In this document: one piece after another, positions 1 through 5,500 of the stretch
Layout: each line of letters begins with the position of its first letter
Numbering within the stretch: position 1 is the stretch's first letter
Assembly (NCBI GenBank): GCA_013314795.1
Contig: JABUEZ010000077.1
Span: 1-8,519 of the forward strand
Length of the DNA stretch: 8,519 nucleotides
Direction: 5' to 3'
Source of the DNA: Candidatus Profundicultor aquiphilus
GTDB taxonomy: Bacteria; Atribacterota; Atribacteria; Atribacterales; Caldatribacteriaceae
Notes under the pieces: generated by a model
What the model was told of the DNA's origin: nothing
Seen by the model: only the letters and a program-made list of their open reading frames with translations
Databases searched by the model: none
Position numbers and translations under genes: made by a program

Positions 1-1
1 G

Positions 2-340
2 CACCCCCTGGTTGTTGCCGAAGAAAACGGTCTGGTGGTGGCCTGGGCATGTCTGAGCCCTTATTCTGACCGGGAAGGATATCAGTATACGGTATCCGAT
101 TCCATTTACGTCAGAGAGGAATTCCGCCGCCAGCGTATTGGCTACGAGTTGTTGAGCTACCTTTTGGAGGAAGCCAAGAATCTGGGTTATCACTCGGTGG
201 TGGCCTTTATAGCTCGGGAAAACATTCCCAGCATAAGGCTTCATGAAAAATTGGGATTTGAATTGCGGGGCATCCTGAAAGAAGTGGGGTTCAAATTTCA
301 AAAGTGGGTCGATATTTGCATTTACCAGAAAATGATCTGA
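2..340 (+). CDS. GNAT-family N-acetyltransferase, phosphinothricin acetyltransferase-like, 5' partial
   Basis: The reading frame is open from the window edge, so the N-terminus is missing and the GTG at 35 is an internal codon. The visible 112 residues cover most of a GNAT fold. A strand reading LVVAWACLSP is followed by a strand ending SIYV and then RRQRIGYELL, which is the acetyl-CoA pyrophosphate-binding motif A (Q/R-x-x-G-x-G/A type). The C-terminal part has NIPSIRLHEKLGF and KEVGFKFQKWVDI, a signature of the phosphinothricin/methionine sulfoximine acetyltransferase (Pat/YncA) branch. Such enzymes transfer acetyl from acetyl-CoA to an amino group of a small molecule in the cytoplasm; the true substrate cannot be told from the sequence. 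It lies 24 bases before the Rad52-like start and is probably cotranscribed with it. The family is clear, the substrate unknown. Confidence 0.85.
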   Translation, partial: HPLVVAEENGLVVAWACLSPYSDREGYQYTVSDSIYVREEFRRQRIGYELLSYLLEEAKNLGYHSVVAFIARENIPSIRLHEKLGFELRGILKEVGFKFQKWVDICIYQKMI

Positions 341-351
341 CCCTTTGACCA

Positions 352-358
352 GGGGGGA
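352..358 (+). promoter_or_regulatory. Ribosome binding site that decides the TTG start of the Rad52-like gene
   Basis: A GGGGGGA run ends at 358. It leaves a normal 6-base gap to the TTG at 365 and no gap at all to the TTG at 359, so the second TTG is the better start. Confidence 0.55.
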
Positions 359-364
359 TTGCTT

Positions 365-904
365 TTGAAAAACCGGGAAATTCTGGAAAAGAAGTTTTCC
401 AAAAAAGAAGTCAAACACCGACCTGGCAAAGAAGGGAAAGACCTATTTTACATTGAGACTCCATCGGTGATCAAACGCCTGAATGAAGCCTTCGATGGAG
501 AATGGTCTTTCGAGATCAAAGAAAAGGAAATCGACCTGACCCGGGGTTACATCTGGGTTCTGGGAAGGTTGACCTGCGGAAATATTGTCAAAGAACAGTT
601 TGGATTTAAAGCTTTTGCTCCAAACCACGAGAAGGGTTTTCCCGATTTCGGCGATGACCTCAAGGCCGCCGCATCAGATGCGCTCAAAAAATGTGCCACA
701 CTCCTTGGAGTGGGTCTTTACCTCTATGAAGAAGAGGAAGAAGGGCCCTCTCCCACCCGGCCAGCGTCGGAGAAACAGAAACAGTTTATCCGGAATCTTT
801 TAAAAACCAAAGGGAAAACCATGCCTGAGGAAACTCTGGCAAAACTCACCTTTGAAGAAGCTTCAAAACTTATCGACAGGTTGAAAAACGAAGAAAGCAA
901 TTAA
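365..904 (+). CDS. Rad52/DdrA-like single-strand annealing protein
   Basis: The protein has 179 residues. I place the start at the TTG at 365, because the purine-rich GGGGGGA at 352-358 lies 6 bases before it; the TTG at 359 directly abuts that site. Residues about 1-121 look like the Rad52/Rad22/DdrA annealing fold: a segment near 24-38 (KDLFYIETPSVIKRL), a GEW motif at 45-47, and the diagnostic helix at 98-121, DDLKAAASDALKKCATLLGV followed by GLYLY. A glutamate run at 122-126 links to a C-terminal module (about 135-173) with SEKQKQFIRNLL and LTFEEASKLIDRL, a tail often found on phage and plasmid recombination proteins. The family anneals complementary single-stranded DNA during break repair. 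No phage gene surrounds it; it sits between an acetyltransferase and amaP, so it looks like a resident repair gene. Family assignment is by motif memory only. Confidence 0.7.
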   Translation: MKNREILEKKFSKKEVKHRPGKEGKDLFYIETPSVIKRLNEAFDGEWSFEIKEKEIDLTRGYIWVLGRLTCGNIVKEQFGFKAFAPNHEKGFPDFGDDLKAAASDALKKCATLLGVGLYLYEEEEEGPSPTRPASEKQKQFIRNLLKTKGKTMPEETLAKLTFEEASKLIDRLKNEESN

Positions 905-919
905 AAGGAGGAGAGAGCA

Positions 920-1459
920 ATGGCGTTCTGGGGTCGATTATTTGCGTTCCTTCTGGGATTACTGCTTGTTTTGATTGCTATGGGCATCACAATGGTTGTT
1001 TTTAACCTTGTCCCGGTCCTCGTGATTCAGGAATGGATCACCTCTTTCTACCTTTTCTTCCACACCAATTTCCTCTTCCGCATCCTGGGAATCTTCATCA
1101 TTGCTGCTTTCGTCGTTGTGGCCTTTTTCCTATTTCGATTCCTCATTTCAAGAAAAGAAGAGTCCATTACCTACGCTACTGGTGAGGGAGAAATTCGAAT
1201 TTCTTTTGAGTCCATCAAAGCCCTGGCACAGGAAGCCCTGAAAAGCTTTAGCGAAATCATTCTCGTAGAACCAAGAGTGGAAAAAATAGGCAATAACCTG
1301 ATTCTTAACCTTTCTCTAGCGGTAAAACCGGAAACCTCGATTCCCGATTTCTCCACTGCGGTGAAAAACAAAGTCCGGGAACGGATTGAACGCCAGACGG
1401 GAGTTACCCTCTCTGATATCCGACTTTCCATCGATTTGAAAAAAGAAGAGGGAATCTAA
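920..1459 (+). CDS. amaP: Alkaline shock response membrane anchor protein AmaP
   Basis: This 179-residue protein has two hydrophobic membrane segments (about 7-30 and 53-75), then a cytoplasmic C-terminal half. That half contains GEGEIRISFESIKALAQEA (88-106), the hallmark of AmaP proteins, and an Asp23-like fold ending near 173. In Staphylococcus AmaP recruits Asp23 to the membrane and influences cell-envelope stress responses. The ATG is preceded by AAGGAGG at 905-911 with 8 bases of spacing. The gene starts 15 bases after the Rad52-like stop, so the two are likely cotranscribed. No asp23 gene is visible in the window. Its TAA stop (1457-1459) overlaps the TAG stop of the convergent methyltransferase gene, and no terminator hairpin follows within about 100 bases. 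The family call is strong; its role in a diderm is unknown. Confidence 0.85.
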   Translation: MAFWGRLFAFLLGLLLVLIAMGITMVVFNLVPVLVIQEWITSFYLFFHTNFLFRILGIFIIAAFVVVAFFLFRFLISRKEESITYATGEGEIRISFESIKALAQEALKSFSEIILVEPRVEKIGNNLILNLSLAVKPETSIPDFSTAVKNKVRERIERQTGVTLSDIRLSIDLKKEEGI

Positions 1460-2055
1460 ATCCAAAAGGCAAGAAAACCGAAACCTCGAAGGTAAAAGAG
1501 AAGCACCACTACACCCAGAGTAACCAGGGTAATGATTTCCTTTTGAAACACAACTTCCCAGGAGAATGGTTTTTTCTTGCCCTGATATGGAGTCAAACGG
1601 AAAAGAAAACGGGGAACCTCGTTTCTATAGCTTTGATAGATATGCCCAAATTTCTTTTCCAGGAATGCCTCTTCAGCCCTTACAATAGAACCATAAAGCA
1701 CAACAAAAGCCATCCAGAAGAGAAAGACCACCCACCAGAGACCGGAGAGAAGCACAATACCCGTACCGATAACACCATTGGCCAGGTAAAGAGGGTTTCG
1801 AGTGTACGCATAAGGACCACAGGTGGTGAGTTCCTCCACATCCTCTTCCATGGCCTTCCGGTAATTTTTGATATATCCCACTGCCCAGATGCGCAAGGCC
1901 TCACCAAATCCCATCAAAAAGAGTCCGTAAAGAAAATGGACTTTCTGGGGATGAGCAAAAAGAAAAAGAACCAAACCCAGAACCCCCCAGATTACCCCCC
2001 GACGGGGAAAAAGTTTTTCACCAGCCCTCACTAAAACCGCTCCACAATTCTCCAT
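1456..2055 (-). CDS. Integral-membrane methyltransferase, isoprenylcysteine/phospholipid methyltransferase family
   Basis: The 199-residue protein has hydrophobic segments at about 22-34, 41-60, 92-120 and 175-195. The core motif of the ICMT/PEMT-like superfamily is present: GPYAYTRNPLYL at 80-91 (the R-N-P-x-Y signature), the Glu pair E128-E129 after a membrane helix, and FGHIYQSYRNEVPRF at 136-150. These enzymes use S-adenosylmethionine to methylate a lipid or lipid-linked substrate at the inner membrane; prokaryotic members are poorly characterised and the substrate is not predictable. The ATG at 2055 overlaps the upstream ATPase gene by 25 bases and has AGGA 6 bases before it. A GTG at 2031, which overlaps the upstream TAG by one base and has GGAG 8 bases before it, is a credible alternative giving 191 residues. 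Its stop overlaps that of amaP. Confidence 0.85.
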   Translation of the reverse strand: MENCGAVLVRAGEKLFPRRGVIWGVLGLVLFLFAHPQKVHFLYGLFLMGFGEALRIWAVGYIKNYRKAMEEDVEELTTCGPYAYTRNPLYLANGVIGTGIVLLSGLWWVVFLFWMAFVVLYGSIVRAEEAFLEKKFGHIYQSYRNEVPRFLFRLTPYQGKKKPFSWEVVFQKEIITLVTLGVVVLLFYLRGFGFLAFWI

Positions 2056-3023
2056 AATTCATCCTGAGGACAGCTTTGGATTTCTCGAACCCGGCCATCC
2101 CCATATCGTACAACCATTCGAGGTTCACCGGTTACTTTACCAATTTCAAACACCGGAATGGATGCCTCCCGCAGGGCTGTTATAATTTTCTCCGGAAAAG
2201 GCGCAAAAACAAGAAGAGTACCACTGGAAATAAGACAAAGGGGGTCAATGGCAAAATACTGCGCAATGGCTCTTGTCTCCGGAAAGACAAAAACTTTCTC
2301 TTCCTCAATTTCAAACCCCAGATTCTGTCCTGCACACACCTCCCACAAGGCTCCAAGAAGCCCCCCTTCGGTGACATCATGAAGGCAGTGAGGATGAAAC
2401 ATAGTGACAATTCGCGCCTCCTGAGCCACGTTCATCATATGGAGGAATGACCTTGCTTTTTCCACCAGTTCTTTCCCCAATTTCCCTTCGAGTTCTTCGC
2501 CTTTTTCCCAAGCAAGGATGGCAGTACCCTCAATGCCCACACCTTTGGTGATAAGGATTGCATCTCCAGGACAAACTCTGGTTACATCAGGAAAATTGTT
2601 ATTCGCTATTCTTCCCAGACCTACACAGTGCACCAGAGGCTTCCGTACCACCTGGGAAATTTCGGTATGTCCTCCCAGAACCGCAATGTTCAGTTCCCGA
2701 CACGATATATCAATCTCCTGCATCGTCTTCTCGACCATTTCAAGAGTGCTTTCAGGAGGAAAAACAAGGCTTACTAGCACCGCCAACGGTTCTGCACCGC
2801 TACAAACCAGGTCATTGACCACCACCTGCACCGCAAAAAAACCCAGGAAATCAGGGGCACCCGTGATGGGATCACAGGTCACCGCTACAAGGTCCTTCCC
2901 CAGACGCAATACTCCACAATCTCTCCCCAGTCCTGCTCCGTGCAGGACTTCATTCCTCTCTGAACCCCGAAAGGGTAGTACCACCTTCTCAAGAATGGTC
3001 GGTGAAAGCTTTCCCAGTTGCAC
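2031..3023 (-). CDS. AIR synthase-related (PurM/HypE superfamily) ATP-binding protein
   Basis: The protein has 330 residues and starts with GTG at 3023, with AAGGTG upstream and the bactofilin stop only 3 bases away. Motifs of the PurM/HypE superfamily appear in order: GLGRDCGV (31-38), DPITGA (51-56), NDLVCSGAEP (70-79), GGHTEI (117-122) and HDVTEGGLLGAL (215-226). The last two resemble the HypE/SelD ATP-binding core and the start of the C-terminal domain. HypE itself needs a C-terminal cysteine (PRIC tail) to carry the thiocarboxamide in hydrogenase maturation. This protein instead ends WRIVERF, and no hyp genes are adjacent, so I do not call it HypE. Archaea and bacteria carry many such paralogues, annotated as AIR synthase or hydrogenase maturation factor, whose substrates are unknown. 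Cotranscription with the bactofilin and the membrane methyltransferase is likely. Confidence 0.85.
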   Translation of the reverse strand: MQLGKLSPTILEKVVLPFRGSERNEVLHGAGLGRDCGVLRLGKDLVAVTCDPITGAPDFLGFFAVQVVVNDLVCSGAEPLAVLVSLVFPPESTLEMVEKTMQEIDISCRELNIAVLGGHTEISQVVRKPLVHCVGLGRIANNNFPDVTRVCPGDAILITKGVGIEGTAILAWEKGEELEGKLGKELVEKARSFLHMMNVAQEARIVTMFHPHCLHDVTEGGLLGALWEVCAGQNLGFEIEEEKVFVFPETRAIAQYFAIDPLCLISSGTLLVFAPFPEKIITALREASIPVFEIGKVTGEPRMVVRYGDGRVREIQSCPQDELWRIVERF

Positions 3024-3026
3024 AGC

Positions 3027-3434
3027 TTACACACCTTCTTTTTTCCCCGCTGTAATTTTCCCCTTCATCCTGGCACCTTTATCAACATAAATGGTCTCTG
3101 CCTTGATTTCTCCTTCAACCGAACCGGTAGCATCAAGGTAAAAAAAATGCACCCGGGCAATTCCCTGAAAATTTCCCTCTACATAGAGGCACTCCGCCTC
3201 AACCTCGGCAATGGTTCTGGCTCCCCCAGCAATAACCACCACCGGGCTTTTGACGGTACCTTTGACCTTTCCCTCCACTCGCACCAGGTTTTCGGCAATA
3301 ATTTCCCCTTCAAAAGACAGATGAGGAGGGAAAAGCACATCCACGGGCAATTTGAGAAAAGAGTGGTTAAAAACCTTTTGCCCCTTACGAAATCGCAACG
3401 CCTGAAACCGGGAAAGAATCGCCTGACAATTCAT
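3027..3434 (-). CDS. Bactofilin (polymer-forming cytoskeletal protein)
   Basis: The protein has 135 residues. Residues about 41-128 form the bactofilin domain, a right-handed beta-helix of short repeating strands: FEGEIIAENLVRVEG, KVKGTVKSPVVVIAGGARTI, then EVEAECLYVEGNFQG and VEGEIKAETIYVDKGARMKG. Bactofilins polymerise without nucleotide into filaments, usually at the inner membrane, and organise cell shape or envelope enzymes. About 40 residues precede the domain, and the short tail is lysine-rich. I start at the ATG at 3434. A TTG at 3437 directly upstream is also in frame. Neither has a Shine-Dalgarno sequence, and a perfect TATAAT ends 6 bases before the ATG, which suggests leaderless translation. 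It is the first gene of a unit with the AIR-synthase-like ATPase and the methyltransferase. Confidence 0.87.
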   Translation of the reverse strand: MNCQAILSRFQALRFRKGQKVFNHSFLKLPVDVLFPPHLSFEGEIIAENLVRVEGKVKGTVKSPVVVIAGGARTIAEVEAECLYVEGNFQGIARVHFFYLDATGSVEGEIKAETIYVDKGARMKGKITAGKKEGV

Positions 3435-3440
3435 CAATTC

Positions 3441-3446
3441 ATTATA
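3441..3446 (-). promoter_or_regulatory. Promoter -10 box (TATAAT) of the bactofilin operon, leaderless arrangement
   Basis: On the minus strand a perfect TATAAT (3446 to 3441) is followed by GAATTG and then the ATG at 3434. With usual -10 geometry the first transcribed base is the A of ATG. The -35 position falls in the T-tract of the porin terminator (TTTTTT) and matches the consensus poorly. Confidence 0.55.
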
Positions 3447-3461
3447 CTGGATAAAAGGCCA

Positions 3462-3493
3462 TAAAAAAAGCCCCGGGATTATCCCGGGGCTTT
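3462..3493 (-). terminator. Intrinsic terminator after the SLH porin gene
   Basis: On the minus strand AAAGCCCCGGGA (3493-3482) and TCCCGGGGCTTT (3478-3467) form a perfect 12-bp GC-rich stem with a three-base loop, followed by a run of T to 3463. It begins 18 bases after the porin stop. On the plus strand only TTTACTTTTA follows the stem, so the terminator acts mainly on the minus strand. It is very strong by eye. Confidence 0.92.
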
Positions 3494-3510
3494 ACTTTTA
3501 CAAAAGTTAC

Positions 3511-5220
3511 TTAGAAGGAAACGGAGAGTTCTGCAGTGATGGTACCAGCACCGTCGATGATATCGCCCTGACCAAAGTCGTCACCAGCATCCCAGGTATT
3601 GAGTTCATAACTGACAGTAAGAGTGGTATTCTCGGCCATGTCCCAACCAAGTTCTGCCAGGACGCTGTATACTGGAGCGCCAGCGGCCGGAGCACTATCA
3701 TAACGACCTTCCACAGTCAGCGTGGTGTTCTTGTCTAACCACTTGTAATCCAATTTCCCAGCAAGAGTAAAGGCTGCAGCAGCCATATTGTATTCGCCGC
3801 CAACTGAGATGTATGCTTCGTTGTTTTCGCTATCGAGGTCAAGCGGGTAGTTCAGATATGCTCCATACACAGTGATACCATTGGTCAAAAGGTCATAGGT
3901 GACTTTAATCTTGCCTTCTTCACCCTCTGCAGGCTCTTCTGGAACATAGGTAATCGTACCGCTTACTTCGTTCGTTGTGGCTACGTTAGCCAAAGTCTGG
4001 GCATAATCGTACTCGACATCCAAAGTCCATTTCTCTGCAGCATCTTCGCCAGAGAGATCAAAGCTTGCCGCCACCCCAAAGCCAAGTTCATTGGCATCGA
4101 AACCGCTGGGCGAAGCAGCAGAGGTAGCCGGGGTGAATCCAGCGGTGACATAGTGACCATCAAGAGTAATTGTTACGTCTTCCGTTGCTTTGATTGCCAC
4201 TTCTCCAGCCACACCGTAAGAACCGCTCAGCACCCCGTAGGCACCTTCGATGGTAAGTTTCACATCAGACTCATCGAAATCGGTCCAAGCATCAGCGCTG
4301 ATGATAAGATCAGAATTGGCGTTCCAGAGCGAAGCGCCTTCCGGCATCCAGGTCACACCAACCCCGACCTTTTCCCATTCAGCTCGGACACTGTACCAAT
4401 CATTGGGTGCAGCAAGGGCTTTCCAGGTAATATCGCTGTCCTCGGGAGCATACTTGACATAAGCACCCTCGAAGTCCAGATCATAATCGCGGTCATCATC
4501 GGGGTCATCAGGCTGATAGTCACCAAGGACCAGACCCAAGCCGATTTTACCAAGTCTCTGATCTCCAGCTTTCACGTACCACTCATCTTTCTGGTACTCG
4601 ATATAGAAGTTATCAGCACTGACTGAAGGCGTCGAGAACGTGTCATCAATGGTCAAATCAACCCCAGCAGTGGTGTATTCGTTGATTGTTGCGGCAATAT
4701 ACAGAGTGGTCGAGTCACTGAAGCTGACATTGGTTTTACCCGCAGCGGTGGGTAGGAATGCTTCCCAAGTAGAAGTGAATTCTCCGGTGACCTTTACGGG
4801 TTCGGCGTACTTCTCGAGTTCAGCCACTCTGGCTTCCAGAGCTTTGATGGCTTCGCTGTTTTCACCCACAACCTTCTTCAGGTCGTCCACGGTGACACCC
4901 AGATTCTTTAATTCATCGGCAAACTCTTTAATCAGTTTTTCCAGAGTAGCCAGATCTTCCTGGGTGGCAAAGCCAGCCTCGTCAATCTTGCTTTCGAGAT
5001 ACCCGATAGCCCGAGCAATGGCCATGGCGAATTCATAACGAGTTAACGCCCGATTGCCACCAAAGGTTCCATCGGGGTATCCAATGATGACTCCCTTGGC
5101 TGCCAGGCTCTGAACCGCATCGTAGGCCCAGTGATTCAGAGGTACATCAACAAACGGGTTTGCCAGAGCAGGAAGCGCAAAGGCAAACACCAGCACTAAC
5201 GCTAACGCCAGTTTCTTCAT
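3511..5220 (-). CDS. SLH-domain outer-membrane porin (OmpM/Omp-alpha-like)
   Basis: The protein has 569 residues from the ATG at 5220, which follows AAGGAGG with 7 bases of spacing. Residues 1-20 are a clean signal peptide cut after ALA. Residues 22-72 are one SLH domain (FVDVPLNHWAYDAV, GYPDGTFGG, ALTRYEFA). Residues about 77-140 form an acidic coiled coil (EDLATLEKLIKEFADELKNL, EAIKALEARVAELEKY). From about 143 to the end are alternating short strands of a beta-barrel, ending ITAELSVSF with the C-terminal phenylalanine recognised by the BAM complex. In the OmpM family the SLH domain binds peptidoglycan-linked polymers or polyamines and tethers the outer membrane, while the barrel forms a diffusion pore. 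The gene is monocistronic: own promoter, long leader, strong terminator. The frame is open upstream to 5382, but that extension would bury the signal peptide. Confidence 0.88.
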   Translation of the reverse strand: MKKLALALVLVFAFALPALANPFVDVPLNHWAYDAVQSLAAKGVIIGYPDGTFGGNRALTRYEFAMAIARAIGYLESKIDEAGFATQEDLATLEKLIKEFADELKNLGVTVDDLKKVVGENSEAIKALEARVAELEKYAEPVKVTGEFTSTWEAFLPTAAGKTNVSFSDSTTLYIAATINEYTTAGVDLTIDDTFSTPSVSADNFYIEYQKDEWYVKAGDQRLGKIGLGLVLGDYQPDDPDDDRDYDLDFEGAYVKYAPEDSDITWKALAAPNDWYSVRAEWEKVGVGVTWMPEGASLWNANSDLIISADAWTDFDESDVKLTIEGAYGVLSGSYGVAGEVAIKATEDVTITLDGHYVTAGFTPATSAASPSGFDANELGFGVAASFDLSGEDAAEKWTLDVEYDYAQTLANVATTNEVSGTITYVPEEPAEGEEGKIKVTYDLLTNGITVYGAYLNYPLDLDSENNEAYISVGGEYNMAAAAFTLAGKLDYKWLDKNTTLTVEGRYDSAPAAGAPVYSVLAELGWDMAENTTLTVSYELNTWDAGDDFGQGDIIDGAGTITAELSVSF

Positions 5221-5431
5221 GTTCAAACCTCCTTGGTCGTTTTGGTTTTTTGCGCTTTCCACCTCACCAAGAAGGTCTATAGAGAGTATCCCTGTTTCCT
5301 CTCTGTTCGCCCCTTCTTTTCGAGGTTTCCAGCTTCTATCACTCATCCTTCCTCCCTGGGTCACCAAGTCTGCCTTTTTCACCTCCTTTCTCTCACCCGG
5401 GAGAGAGGACAGGATAGCCTACTTCATCCTT
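5221..5431 (-). promoter_or_regulatory. Long structured 5' leader of the SLH porin mRNA
   Basis: From the predicted start of transcription near 5431 to the ATG at 5220 there are about 210 untranslated bases. I recognise no known riboswitch class. Near the 5' end, AGGAT (5430-5426) pairs with ATCCT (5415-5411). TCTCTC (5406-5401) can pair with GAGAGA (5394-5389) or with the AGAGAG at 5304-5299, and the latter can pair instead with CTCTCT at 5286-5281. The 3' end holds a 12-bp stem over the ribosome binding site. The region is rich in GA and CT runs, which pair easily by chance, so apart from the last stem the folding is uncertain. Confidence 0.45.
5226..5277 (-). promoter_or_regulatory. Stem sequestering the porin Shine-Dalgarno sequence
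   Basis: On the minus strand GACCTTCTTGGT (5277-5266) is complementary over 12 bases, counting two G-U pairs, to ACCAAGGAGGTT (5237-5226). The second arm contains the whole AAGGAGG ribosome binding site (5234-5228). The loop is 28 bases long and A-rich. If formed, the stem would hide the site from ribosomes, so translation of the porin may be controlled by an RNA switch, temperature, or a bound protein or RNA. Confidence 0.5.
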
Positions 5432-5436
5432 TCTAT

Positions 5437-5465
5437 ACTATACGTCAAAAATACTTTTTTGACTA
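5437..5465 (-). promoter_or_regulatory. Likely sigma-70-type promoter of the SLH porin
   Basis: On the minus strand TAGTCA (5465-5460) and TATAGT (5442-5437) are separated by 17 bases that are A/T-rich. They match the -35 and -10 consensus at about 4 and 5 of 6 positions. An overlapping alternative -10, TATAGA (5437-5432), lacks a partner -35. The region between the bpsA stop and this promoter is very A/T-rich and has no clear terminator. Confidence 0.45.
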
Positions 5466-5500
5466 CTCCTATTCTAAAAAATTTTACGATTTTTTTCAAC

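Noticed and set aside
1543..2034. 163-codon open frame on the plus strand
   Set aside because: It lies wholly antisense to the membrane methyltransferase, whose family motifs are clear; the translated product is low-complexity and has no recognisable domain.
2031..3023. Calling the AIR-synthase-like protein HypE, SelD or ThiL
   Set aside because: It lacks the C-terminal PRIC cysteine of HypE and the N-terminal catalytic Cys/Sec motif of SelD, and the motif set fits ThiL less well.
2518..3090. 190-codon open frame on the plus strand
   Set aside because: It is antisense to the AIR-synthase-like gene, is rich in Ser/Thr/Pro as expected for a shadow frame, and matches no family.
3018..3464. 148-codon open frame on the plus strand
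   Set aside because: It is antisense to the bactofilin, whose beta-helix repeats are clear.
4153..4626. 157-codon open frame on the plus strand
   Set aside because: It is antisense to the porin barrel; no ribosome binding site or domain supports it.
5221..5431. Known riboswitch (glycine, cyclic-di-GMP, TPP, SAM) in the porin leader
   Set aside because: Short purine-rich strings recall parts of these classes, but none of the conserved core sequences is present in order.
5470..5500. Terminator after bpsA
   Set aside because: There is only an A-run and a T-run able to form a weak A-U hairpin, with no GC stem.
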